Source: Rhexocercosporidium sp. MPI-PUGE-AT-0058
Taxonomy: Eukaryota > Ascomycota > Leotiomycetes > Helotiales
Direction: 5' to 3'
Assembly: GCA_020746875.1 (NCBI GenBank)
Contig: JAGTJL010000001.1
Span: 1,178,001-1,242,000, forward strand
DNA length: 64,000 nucleotides
Position numbers and translations under genes: made by a program. Under the pieces are notes generated by a model. It had not been told where the DNA came from. It searched no databases and worked only from the letters and a program-made list of their open reading frames with translations. Below, in pieces: positions 45,374-56,478 of the stretch. Numbering within the stretch: the first letter of the stretch is position 1; each line of letters opens with the position of its first letter.

Positions 45374-48028
45374 TCAATGCCCATACTGCCTCCTCGTCCC
45401 ATTCAGCCTCTTCCCATTGACCTTCAAGTCATATGCATTCATTTTCTTCGGTACCTCTGCCGTCAAAGCATGCCACATCTCCATGACCCCAGCGCGCCTA
45501 GCTGGTAGCATGCTATATTGTAGGCTATAGAGATTCTTGCGGTGGATGGGAGGTACGAATTTCCCAGTGGCAAGCCCAAGTAACACGCGAGGTGACATGT
45601 AATGCTTCCGTATTCGGTGTCCAAGTTGAAAGTACTGGTGGAACATGGCACGGAAAGTGAGGGGGACAGACTGTAGTTCGTCAGTAGAGTCATTGATCTT
45701 GGAGATAGTTCATACTTACTTTGAGGTAGATGTGTGAAGTTGGTGGTACTGTGAGTCCATTTGGGGAAGAGGTGATGAGCTGAGCATCTCGAAGCTCGAA
45801 GCGGATGCCGCCTACTTTATGTCAGAACACATCTATTGAGAATAGCAGGACGAGACTACCTGGAAGTCGCTGAGAATCTTTGATCCGCAGCATCAATGCA
45901 AAGAGAGGGAAATGATTCAGACAAGCAAGTAATGTGTCTAGAGCAGCTTTCAGGGAGATGATGGCCATGCGTGCACATGCGAAAGTGAGGTAGAATACAA
46001 TCACAGTAGGTAACAGGAAGAAGAGGAGCGTAAACAATATCGTGCCCAGAAGTAGTTGATCGAGATCGTAGTCGCAAGAGTCGATACGTTTTCTGAGTAC
46101 ATTGTGTTTCTTGCCTCGGAAAAGCTGGAAGAGCGATAGTAGTATGGTGTACTGCCAGTTGAAGATCCGGGCAGAGGCCAAATAGAACGAGTATATATGG
46201 AGGGTCAGTATTGATAGCAGATCCGAAAAGAGAGCAATCGGCATGCTGGCGCCTGCAAAGCTGGAGAAGCCGATGAACCAAATGATATGAGGCAGGACAG
46301 GTCTCAGAGTCTCAATACAGCCTGTGATACATCAGTAATGAATTTCACTAAGAGAACAATCAACTTACTGCTCCAATGGTCGATGACCCAAAGGAAGAGA
46401 TCACCAAGAAAGGCAGCCAACTCATTGTTGAGCTTCAACCCTCCACTAAAGGTGAGAAATCAGTACATGCAGTAGAGTCTAGGGGGATTTCGGGCTTCAT
46501 ACGGCCAATACATCAACCAGAAGATGGTTCGTTGCAGAGCTTGAATCGAGTATAGCCGAAGGATCTCACTGATGGCCTCAGCTACCCAAGTAGAATTATC
46601 AATTATGTAACTTCCGAGGGCAATACCTATTATGACATCCTAAGTCGAAACAATTAGTCGTTATGATTCATGGCTCAAAGATCTAGAGACTTGTTCTTAC
46701 ATTGGCAACAAGCCAGAGTGAGTTGTAGAATCTAATGTAGTCTGGATGGCTTGTCGTGACACTCTCCCAGTCATCTTTTCGCCTCCGCAATGTCAGGCTG
46801 TCGAACGAGTCAGCTAAATTCTTTCTTAAAGTTCTCCGAAGCCTTGGTGACATGCAAGAGCCGTAGCATAGCACCATAATCACAGATTGTAGGTCAGGTT
46901 GAACTCCTGCATGGCGACGAATTAGCAACTACCACATCAAAGGTAATATGGAAATGGTAACAAAGAAATGTCTCCAGAACATCTTAAGACATTGAGAATA
47001 GAAAGTGTTGGTTCCCACAGTACTTACACTACTGTATCGGGAGGTAACAAAATTGTTGTAAACGGATCTCCACCTGCTGAGCTGTTGCTGAGACATCCTT
47101 TAACGCAGCATAGTCGGGCTTGGCTCTCCATTCCAAAATAAGAAGCAGAGTCTCAGCAGCTATTCGGTGGCACAGTAGTCCAATCACGAAGGCCCGCCGA
47201 ACAATCGGGTAGAGGTAGACAGTGACCATCTGCCAAATGGCAAGTACCACGAAGTCTCTCATGGTAGTAGCAGATTCAACAACGCGTTCTGACACGCTCA
47301 AACTTCGCCGAGACCGTCTACCAACAAGCGAGATATTCCTTTGAAGGAGCGAGTGCAGTTCCGACGAACAGTTGATTTGATTGACGATTCTTGGGAGGGC
47401 CAGTTCCTTTGGCGAAGCAGAGTGTTTGCTGACAGTATGAAGTTTTAACTTCTCGACCAAGGCTTTCACTCTCTTCCTGTTCTTCAGCTCTTCACGCTCT
47501 TCCTCTGCGTCTACGGTTCCTGGCGCATGAGTTGCAATCTCGGACTTGTCCCCCAACGCCAAAGAAATCGGGTTCAACGATATGTACTGCATCCGATGAG
47601 GTAATGGTCTGTCAAACACAATAATTTGTATTGTGGATGCTCTTGCGCAGGATATCTGGGGAACTTTAATACTCGGTCCAGTGGCTGCATGCATCTGCAA
47701 ATTCTCAACCTCGACTCCTGGGGTGTTTGCGAGTCCTAGAACGTGCATTGACGACTGTCCACATAATTCATGTATCCGTGCGATTGGATGTGTGGCATTT
47801 CGAAAGAGTGTCCCAACTTTCAGAGCATTCTCTACATTTCGTGCCTGGCTCGATGTCAGTCAATCTCTGGCTGACAATATTTTCACTACTCACGTCGACA
47901 TCTTCCAGTATTGCCACTACGAACACATCCAGCCCCGAATTCCTCCATCCTACAATTACTCCTGGAGAGTCGGATTTCGGTATGTCCAGGGGCCAAAATA
48001 TCCTCATGAGCCCATCATGCTCGGGCAT
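45374..48028 (-). CDS. GPI1: GPI-GlcNAc transferase subunit Gpi1 (PIG-Q)
   Basis: Subunit of the ER complex that adds GlcNAc to phosphatidylinositol, the first step of GPI-anchor synthesis. Eight exons: 48028-47894, 47844-47030, 46797-46701, 46639-46503, 46445-46369, 46321-45860, 45811-45720 and 45670-45374, giving 703 residues. Signatures: MRIFWPLDIPKSDSPGVIVG near the N-terminus, LRRRKDDWESVTTSHPDYIRF, DVIIGIALGSYIID, and the membrane block DLDQLLLGTILFTLLFFLLP followed by LNHFPLFALMLRIKD-RLPGG, all typical of PIG-Q. Several hydrophobic helices. The third-exon acceptor has the branch GCTGAC. The first ATG is at 48028, but the frame stays open 105 nt upstream to a TAA that ends the small upstream gene. 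Confidence 0.93.
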
Positions 48029-48133
48029 GACAGCTTTCTTCTTTCCGTACGGGTCCCTAAAACGATCCCCTTCTTCTAAGTTGTTCCCTAGCAGATATTC
48101 CTGCACTTCCAGCTCTTGGGTGCTACAGTTGTA

Positions 48134-48441
48134 TTAGATATGTCCAATGCGCCAAAGGAGGTAGGTTCCCACCAGATCTGTTTCCCTCGAGGCGAGCCTT
48201 TCCACAGGAATTATGAATAAGAAGAAGAACAAGGAAAGAATAGCGAATCCTTTTGCCGTACGTGCCTGGGAATTGGACGTTAGAAGTAGTTGTGGAAGCT
48301 TGATGGAGTTCTGGAACTTACGACGACTCCGTGATCCCAGGCGAATATCGCAAGGTCATAAAGTCTGGTAACAAGATCCCACCTCGCAGTGATGTAGCCG
48401 GCTACGAAGATCGCAAGAGTGAGGATTGAGAAGGGGTGCAT
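48134..48441 (-). CDS. Small two-helix membrane protein upstream of GPI1
   Basis: Unnamed 83-residue protein from exons 48441-48322 and 48265-48134 (56-nt intron GTAAGT to CAG, phase 0). An in-frame TGA lies just upstream of the ATG. Helix 1 is FSILTLAIFVAGYIT; the loop reads WDLVTRLYDLAIFAWDHGVV; helix 2 is GFAILSLFFFLFIIP, followed by ERLASRE. An optional 50-nt intron (48172-48123, GTGGGA to TGTAG with CTAATAC) would replace the last residues and end at 48057. Its stop lies only 105 nt (or 29 nt) before the GPI1 ATG and in the same frame if unspliced, too close for a separate promoter. Size and two-helix form recall Eri1/PIG-Y, small partners in the same GlcNAc-transferase complex, but no signature proves this. 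Confidence 0.6.
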
Positions 48442-49392
48442 GAATCTCTGCCGGTTGCTTGAGCATCACCGTTCTTGTGGGTGGTACTCTGCTCCTGTCT
48501 GGCTGTGGTTGTGGGAGCAGCCGACAGAACAGCTTGCACAGACGGGGAGCTTTGAAATCGTGGCTGGTGCTTGGAAGTTTCGCAATTGCAGATAGGCAGA
48601 GATCGCAGAGATTGTGACGGTATGATCAAACTGGAAACAGCTCTCCCATGTTAACGATGAGCAGACGAGGCTCTGGGCATGCTGTAAAGTAGTACAGAGA
48701 AGAGGAGGCTGATCCATAAATGCAATTTCAAAGTTCCCCGTCTCTGGCGCAACCCTTACAGGGGTAGAAATTAAGCCTCGTCACGTTGTCGGATAATACC
48801 CAGTTCGAACTTCTGCTTTCTCTCAAAATATTTACACACTTCATGCCATTTATTATATTACCCGATCACCTCTCCCTGGCAGATTTTGTTTGGATGCTCC
48901 AAACTCATGAAATCATCGATCCATCCAAAGTGTGTGATGAAATATACGAGAACTCCCCACAGAGACGGAATATCTCCAGATCCAACAAGGCTTACGTTTA
49001 GACCAAAGCTCTATTGTCCATCCATTTCTCTTCCCCATCTCATATCTAATCTTAGGTAATTGCCTTGCGTTGTTAGAAACACTGGGTTTTGCCTACTATA
49101 GCCATAACTTAGAGACATTTGAGAACAGAGGATCCAACCAGGCCAGGGTAGAATGAATGCGGGAGAAATATATTGTGTTACAGTCCACAAGGGCAACTCC
49201 AAGTATGCAAACCACCTGTTTCCTCCCATGTTGCGAACAGAGAAGAGTCTGGCTCATTGTAAAGTCCCACCCTAAACGCCATCTCGATGCCGCTACAAGT
49301 ACAAATCGAGAACACTTTAAGCAATTAGACCTAGGCAAAGGTTCTATGACAGAACTCGGGTCAGCTATGATCTGTGAAAATAGAGAGATCTA
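48442..49392. other. Interval between small membrane protein gene and MDM35
   Basis: 950 bp. Likely promoter of the small protein/GPI1 pair and the 3' end of MDM35. No other gene recognised. Confidence 0.4.
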
Positions 49393-49782
49393 CTAACACT
49401 TCCGACGCATAAGAGCAGCATCATTCTCTTTGTGATCTTCCCGAGCTTCCTCCAACATTTTGTCGATTCCACGTTCTTTTAGAGCAGTCTATCCAACTTA
49501 GATGCATTCACACGAGGATCTCATCTAACTTACCGTCAAGCACTTCTTGTAGTCCTTGAAAAGAGGTGCACATTCATCTGTAGTACCTTGACCACGGAGG
49601 TACTCTGATGTATCGTGAGTTACAGTCGTGCATGAGAGGAGGCGAATGACCAACTTTCACTATACCATTTCAAGAAGCAGGAATCATAACGTCTAAATCG
49701 TGGTTAGAAATGCAAAGATTGACAGTGCTTGCACAACTTACTCCTTTACCTCATTGCATTCTGGAGCCAATGAAGCCGACAT
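49393..49782 (-). CDS. MDM35: Mitochondrial intermembrane-space chaperone Mdm35
   Basis: Twin CX9C protein that partners Ups1/Ups2 in phosphatidic-acid and phosphatidylserine transfer between mitochondrial membranes (TRIAP1 in animals). Four tiny exons, 49782-49742, 49692-49655, 49604-49534 and 49488-49393, give 81 residues with introns of 49, 50 and 45 nt. MSASLAPE precedes CNEVKERYDSC (first CX9C), KWYSEKYLRG, then CAPLFKDYKKC (second CX9C) and KERGIDKMLEEARED. Cys spacing, length and order match the family. Divergent from RRP6 across 194 bp. Confidence 0.94.
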
Positions 49783-49976
49783 TTTGATGTTTGATGATGG
49801 GAGTTGGACTGGAACATGACAAGCTGGATCAAGGCAAGGGCGAGGCGAGGCGGACGCAAGGCTGAGGCGCGCTAATTTTCAAATTGTTGACAGGGGTTGG
49901 ATTTTTTGAAGGACCTCAACTCCATTACTGGGGAGCTTCTTAGCAACGCAACTCAGGATACGGCGAAATTGCAGCA

Positions 49977-52621
49977 ATGGACGAAAAACACGACTTCAAG
50001 TCCTTGCAGGACCAGCTGCAAGCTACTTTGATAGCGACAACACGAACCACTGGCCAAATATCCGCAGAAGATCTGGGTTTCCACCGGTCATTCAATCCTG
50101 AAGTTGGTACCGCTCTTGACGAACAAAGCGAGCGCGTACTGGCTCTGGCAAGCGCATTGCTCAAATCGGCGACATCGATATCGGATCTGCGGGCGCCAAT
50201 TCTGGAGGATGCCGACGATCTAGAGAACAACTGGCGCAGCGTGGTGGATGTTGTGGATTCTTTGCTAGAGAAGTCAGATACCTGCCTCGACGAATACACC
50301 GGTGTGATCAAGCGCAAGGATACCACGAATGTTGAGCCATCTGCGCAGGTAGGGCACTTTCTACCCAAGGATGTCAGGTACAGAAGCTTACAATTCATAG
50401 ATTCCCTCAAGGTCCAAAAAGCTGCCCGGAAACACCTACAGAAACCAGAATCTGGTCAAACCTCAACTAGCATTCGATGTTGCACCTGACAATAGCGACG
50501 ACTCGCCTTGGAAGCCCCTTCTGACTTCGAAACCGCATGCCACGGTGCCCCTCGAAGACAGCCTGCTGACTTTCACAAATGATTTCGGTCAAATACAGTA
50601 TGACTACTCCACTTTTCTTCCACAGCTGTGCTTACCCCCGGAACCTTCTACACCTGAGGGCTTGTCAAAGTCACAGAGAACGTCGTTCCGCAGGCGTGTA
50701 AAAATGGTCAAGGAAATGGGAAACACGCTGTCTCTCGTTGTACGAGACAAAACTGACACATATTTTAGACATCGCCATCCATATGAAGCAGAGATCTTGC
50801 AATTGCAATACCCCGAGTCAATGTACCAGAAATCGGAACCGATCCCTTACTTGCCTTTCGAAACCACCACTGCAACCTTTGTGGACACGGAAGAAGGTGT
50901 TTTGAAAATGCTCGAAGAGCTGAAGACGGCCTCTGAAATTGCTATTGATCTTGAACATCACGATACTAGATCCTATGTTGGTCTGGTTTCATTAATGCAA
51001 ATTAGTACTCGCGAAAAGGACTGGATTGTGGATACTCTGAAACCATGGAGACAAAATCTGCAAGTTTTGAATGAAGTCTTCGCTGATCCCAAGATCATCA
51101 AGGTATTTCATGGAGCTTTTATGGATATCACTTGGCTTCAACGCGATCTCGGTCTTTATGTGGTTGGATTATTCGATACACATCATGCAAGTCGATCCCT
51201 CGGCTATGCAGGAGGAAGTCTTGCCTTCCTACTCAAGAAGTTCATCAATTTTGATGCTGACAAACAATACCAAATGGCCGACTGGAGAATCAGGTAAGAT
51301 GGAATCATGATTGTGTGAGAAGATCGACTAACATTTTAGACCCCTGCCAGAAGAGATGTTCTTTTACGCTAGAGCAGATACCCACTTTCTTCTTTACATA
51401 TTCGACAACATGCGCAATGAACTAATAGAAAAGTCAAACCCCGAAATACCAGACGAGAATCGCTTAGAAACCACTCTCCAAAAGTCCAAGGAAACCTCTC
51501 TACAACGCTACGAGCGTCAAGTTTACAACGTAGAGAGTGGAAAGGGCCCTGGAGGATGGTACACTCAACTTCTCAAGACCCCATCGCTTCTAGACAATGA
51601 GCAATTTGCAGTTTTCAGAGCCGTTCACGAGTGGCGGGATAAGATCGCCCGAATTGACGACGACAACCCAGCATATATCATGGCTCAACACGTTCTGTTG
51701 AGCATTGCGAAAAACCTACCTATGGATATGGTTGCTCTCCTTCGCCTCGCCCACCCAGTATCACACGGCGTTAAGTCTCGTGTAGGAGAACTGCTAGATA
51801 TCATCAAACAGGCTCGAGCCCAAGGCAAAAACGGACCAAGCATGATGGACATCCTACGACCTGAAACCGCCGGTCCAGCTACTAGCACTAGAACGAAAGC
51901 ACCATCTCCATCAGGCCCAGCAATCACTCCCAAGACCCTCGTAGCCGTAATGGATGAAGGTGACCTCCGAAGCGACAACTCCACCTTCTGGGGCGGCGCA
52001 TTCGGAAGTAGTGTCTGGGACGCCCCCAATACCACCCAAACCAAAAATGACAACCTCCGCCTCGGCGTCCCCCTCCCTCCCCTCTCCTCCGAGATCTTCG
52101 GCACGCCGCAAGGTTTCGCGGAACAAGTCGAAGTGGCGAAAGAGACACCCCTCCCACCCAGCCCACCCGCCAAAGAGGAAACAAAAACAGACGAGCCATT
52201 TATCCTAAAACGCGGCTCGAAACGAAAGAGCGATGTGATCTCTGATGCTGAAGAAGGAAATGGAAATGCCAATGGCGAATTCGACATCTCTCTGGACGTG
52301 GAAGAAGACTCCAAAACAGCAGCAAAACGCCAGCGCAGAGCAGAGAAGAAAGCCAAGAAGGCCGCTAAGAAAGCCGCTCAAGCAGAAGAAGCTGCTGCTG
52401 CAGAGATGGACGTCGATGATGAGGCGGGCAGTGATGATGACGATGATGTTTTTGATTACAGTAAGGCGGAATCGGTGTTACATGGCAAAAGAGATGTGGA
52501 GAAGGGTGGGAAGAGGAAGGGTCAGCCGTTTGATCCGTATGTGAAGAGTATGGATGCGCCGAAGGGGATGAGGAGGTTGCAGACTGAAAAGGCGGGCAAG
52601 AGCCATACTTTTAAGAGTTGA
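49977..52621 (+). CDS. RRP6: Exosome exoribonuclease Rrp6
   Basis: Nuclear 3'-5' exonuclease associated with the RNA exosome. Exons 49977-50348, 50401-51293 and 51340-52621 give 848 residues. N-terminal PMC2NT-type helices (Rrp47 binding), then the DEDD-Y nuclease: AIDLEHHDTRSY (motif I), KVFHGAFMDITWLQRD (motif II) and FYARADTHFLLYIF (motif III with Tyr and Asp). An HRDC domain follows (DDNPAYIMAQHVLLSIAKNLP region). The C-terminal 170 residues are disordered with a Lys/Ala-rich basic stretch and acidic runs. The splice at 50348/50401 is supported by phase and the following SKKLPGNTYRNQNLVKPQ. Confidence 0.96.
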
Positions 52622-53863
52622 GGGGTAGAGCTGATATTGTCGATGCTTCGAACTACTTCTGAATCTCCATGGCTCTGCAGGGCTCGAAGGCAGGTCCTGC
52701 TTGGGGAAAACCCGAAGGAGGCATTGGGAAGGAAATAAACAAACTACGCACATGTGTGGTGTGGGACTTGTGGCCAGAACCCGCTTGTTCGTGTCGTTGT
52801 CGTGTCCGATATACCCAGCAACAATCCCCAAGCGTTGCGACATTCTGCATTTCTTGCAGATGGCAGACGCGCATCTCAGCGCGGCATGAATTGCTAAGGC
52901 TTGCTTGCTGCAGTAGCTAGTTCCAGATAGGTAGCTACTACTCTAAAAATCGAGCTGCTTTCCACCCGTGGAGTAATTCCACAATCAATTTGAAGACTGA
53001 CTCATACTTATAATGCGACTATATTCATACACGTACACATGTCGTCTTGGCACTAAACATGTAGCCATCAACTAACAATCTCGAAAAGTTGACAAACCAA
53101 ATGCGTCCGTCAAGCTTCGGGGTTTCAACCCCTTCGTTCTGCTACATAGGTATGGGGTTGGGCTCTTTAGTCGGAGTGAGATTGTAGATCACGACAACTG
53201 TTTGAGGGAGCACTCGTGAAGGCTGTCGTTGGATGAGTGGGTGAGTGAGTGAGTCAACTGCGTAAGTGCGTGGGTGGTTGGGTGAAGGATAAGAAAGTAT
53301 TCAAAATGGAGATGGGGAAGCTATAAGAGGGAGAGGAGGAGGGTTCGAGGGTTCGACAGATGTAAAGTCAACTCGGCTATTGAATACAGAGATAAATAGT
53401 CATTACCACAGCAACCTCATGTTCACACGCACGCAGAAGAAAAAGACAGGTGTATCTATATCTGGACAGATACTTTTCATTCTCTGCGAGCCGTTCTTCC
53501 ACTTTCAAGCAAGACTTGCGAGAGCTATGTAATGCAGCTAGACGAGTTCCACCACCCAAACTCCAATCCAGATCCAGTTCCAGATCCAGGCCTATACCAG
53601 ACCTAGAGCTGGGACATTATCTCAACCCGTGTCAAAACAGTATACTAGTGTAGCTTTTTCCGGAGAAGAAATTCTCAGATAGCCAGCCGTAACATAGAAC
53701 CACGTAGAAAAACACCAACCCGTAGGTGCATAAGATATACACCCGAAATAACCATACATACTCCAAAACACCAGCCATGCATAACCACGTCCCGAGCCCA
53801 AGCAAAGTACTGTACACATCCTTCTGCATTACATAGCATCCCGCTTCAACATTTGCAAAAGGC
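52622..53863. other. Convergent 3' interval, 1.24 kb
   Basis: Between the RRP6 and HAD_SAK stops. Contains a GAGT/GGGT-rich run near 53230-53290. No gene or RNA supported. Confidence 0.4.
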
Positions 53864-55727
53864 TTAGAAGTACTGTAGCTCTCCAGTGCCGCCTCCCTTG
53901 TTACCACTGCCACTTCCGTTTTTGGACTGCATTTGCTGTTGGTACTGTTGATACTGTTGGAACTGTTGCTGAACAAGTTGCTGAGGTGTTTGGTACTGTT
54001 TCTGCAGAGGAGGGAATTCTTCATATGATACTGCAGCGTTGTATGATGGTGGTGTAGCATTAGGTTTCTCTCCAACATCGTCGAGTGACCTATAGTTGAA
54101 ACCGCCACCTCCACCACGTCCCCGGCCTCGTCCACCATTTCCTCTACCTCCTCGTCCACCCCGCTGGCCATTACCGCGGAAATTGCTGTTGCCTCGTCCA
54201 CCGCGCACTCCTCCACTGTGGTTCTGATGATATCCTCTTCCACTAGAAGGAGTGCTGTTGCCGTTTCCGAACTGGCCACTTTCTCGCCTGCTAACGGTGT
54301 CATCGTCAGGCGCATGCTTGCGCTTGTGCGTCTTGGTGGGAAAGAGACTTTCATACTCATTCTCTCCGTGATCTTCCTCTTCGATACGAAGTAGGACTTT
54401 CTCTCCGACTATGCTTTCGAATACATATTGCTTCTCAGGTGGAACGGGTTGCCAGTTTTGTATCTTACCTGCATCAATCGGCCGGGCTCCTTTGCGGAGA
54501 GCGAGCACGACGATGGGAACAGGGTTCTCGGTATAGTACTTTTTGGTCTCGGGAACGGGGCGTACGCATGCAGCCCAGATCTTGTTCTCGTAAACAGCTG
54601 TGCCTGTGACTTCCCATGTTGTCTTGCTGCCCATACCGCCGACCTTTTCAAGTATGCTGGCTTGGCATGGTCGGGGAGTGATTAGGACGTTATTCGCGAG
54701 GAACTTCATCTCTGTGTCTGGCATGGTAGGCGGTAGCTGGGCTAGAGTAAGCAGCTTCTGAGTGTCAGTGTTGCTGATCAAATAGCCGGTATAGAAAACC
54801 GTCTTCTTGATCTGAAGACGTTGACCACGCTTGCCATTGGTAATAGCAAGATTGTGATCATTGATAATTCGTTGAACCTCTGCAGTCTCTTTGATGGGAT
54901 CGAGCTGGGTGACTCCATCGGCAACCTGAACTACTTCTGCAGTGATAGGACCTCGGGTTGGATTACCACCAATGCCATTCTGGCGCTTGTTGTAATCCAT
55001 AAAGAAGTCTCTGAAGCCCTTGGTGTGCTTGACTCTATCTTCATAGACTCTAATCTCCTCCGCACCCTTGTATGTCTCCATCAAGCTCTCCAGGAAGACC
55101 TGCTTGAAGTTCATCGTACTCGAGAATCGCTGATTGTTTGGACCTGCAGCTGGTTTCAATGATATAATATCAAAGTCGAGACCCTTGGCCTTGACCATCT
55201 TCTTGACCAGCTCAGCGAATCCATTTTCAGACCGGCCAGTGAGCAGGATGGCCACAGCATCTTTCTGCTGCATGCTCAGCTGGATAAGCTCGACGATCTT
55301 CTCGTTCCACCATCCCTCCCACGCGCGTGGCTCCTCCTTCTCAATGCCCTCGCCCGTTGCAGCAAGTATTCTCGAATCGTGCCACCATCCACCGGTCGCG
55401 AAGGTATCCTGGGACTGGAGGAAGCCGATCGTAGGACCATTCCATAGCTTGGGATTCGGAAGCGGACTATTGAACACTATGAGGTAATCAGCAATGGTAC
55501 TGTACATGTTGGGGCTGAACTTACGGGTATTGTCAAAGTCATAGACGTGCAGAGCCTTGATCGTGTGTATAGCTTCACCAAGGGTCAGTATGTAGCAGCA
55601 GGCACTAGCAGCATACGATCATACCTGGCAACTGGTCTTTGTCTGCGACAGACCACCTGTTCAATGCCGTCAATGTGTACGGAGGCTGAGGCCCATTGCT
55701 GTTGCCGTGTGGGTAGCTGCGAGCCAT
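53864..55727 (-). CDS. HAD_SAK-like protein with RGG and Gln-rich tail
   Basis: Predicted 'Swiss Army Knife' RNA-repair-type HAD domain protein, 587 residues, from exons 55727-55625, 55572-55525 and 55476-53864. Splicing completes the HAD motif ALHVYDFDNTLFNSPLP with the nucleophile Asp; WWHDSRILAATGEG and DAVAILLTGRSENGFAELV follow. The protein ends with an RGG/GRG block (VRGGRGNSNFRGNGQRGGRG and more) and a Gln-rich segment, implying RNA binding. The domain name comes from recognition of this fungal family; its reaction is not established. Divergent from a DUF167 gene, convergent with RRP6. Confidence 0.75.
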
Positions 55728-56055
55728 CCTGGGGAAGAAGGCTGCGCTCACGAAACGCAGCTTATCGAAGAATCTAGACACTTTGGAAGGGGATAGTAGA
55801 AGATTGCGATTCGGAGAAAGCCGCAATCAATTCGATGCGGTTGTAGGGGAGAAGGTGAATGTTGCGCGATCCACGAATTCAAGTCTGGTGTGGTTTGGTT
55901 GTTGTTTCTGTTCTGTAGCGAATTTCTCAGCCTCGACTTTGGCTTGGCGGCAGGCCAAAGAGCACTTGCAGTCGTGATGTCTTCGATCGACTCAACACGC
56001 ACCTTACAGCAAAATAATTCCCGCTAGCTCATTTACTTAGTCGGCATCTTTCATT
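55728..56055. promoter_or_regulatory. Shared promoter of HAD_SAK and DUF167 genes
   Basis: 328 bp between divergent starts. No specific element recognised. Confidence 0.3.
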
Positions 56056-56478
56056 ATGGCTTCACTGCCAGTACTTCGTCACATAGCCTCGTCTGGCAAG
56101 TCGGCACTTGGATGCGTTCACATTCAATGTCATGTCAAGCCAGGAGCAAGCAAACAACGGGAGGGAATCAAGTCAGTCTCTGATTCAGTGGTCGAAGTCT
56201 GTGTATCTGCCCAGCCAAAAGATGGCGAGGCCAACAAGGCTGTGAGAGAGCTATTTAGTGATGTACGCTAAAGTCACTTTTACGCAGTAGTCGCGAAGGG
56301 TCTAGAGCTAATCATTGAGCACCTCTAGGCGTTGAAATGTCCGAAGTCAGACGTGGAGGTTATCCGTGGTCTCAGGTCAAGGGATAAGACGGTTGCCGTG
56401 GCTGGCTGTGATATGAACGGGGGCGAAGAAAAGTGTATCTCTAAGATCAAAGATCAGCTACAGAGCGCAATTCAATAA
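56056..56478 (+). CDS. DUF167 (YggU-family) protein
   Basis: Small conserved protein of unknown function, 118 residues, exons 56056-56262 and 56329-56478 (66-nt intron, phase 0). CHVKPGASKQREGI near residue 30, CVSAQPKDGEANKAVRELF and, after the junction, ALKCPKSDVEVIRGLRSRDKTVAV are the DUF167 core (VKPGA...APPxxGKAN...G..SR.K). Found in bacteria and eukaryotes; no firm role. Confidence 0.9.

Noticed and set aside
48028..48172. Single fused protein joining the small membrane protein to GPI1 by splicing
   Set aside because: The only phase-compatible acceptor found is CAAGAG, a very poor site lying just after a much better TGTAG; kept only as part of the dicistron idea.
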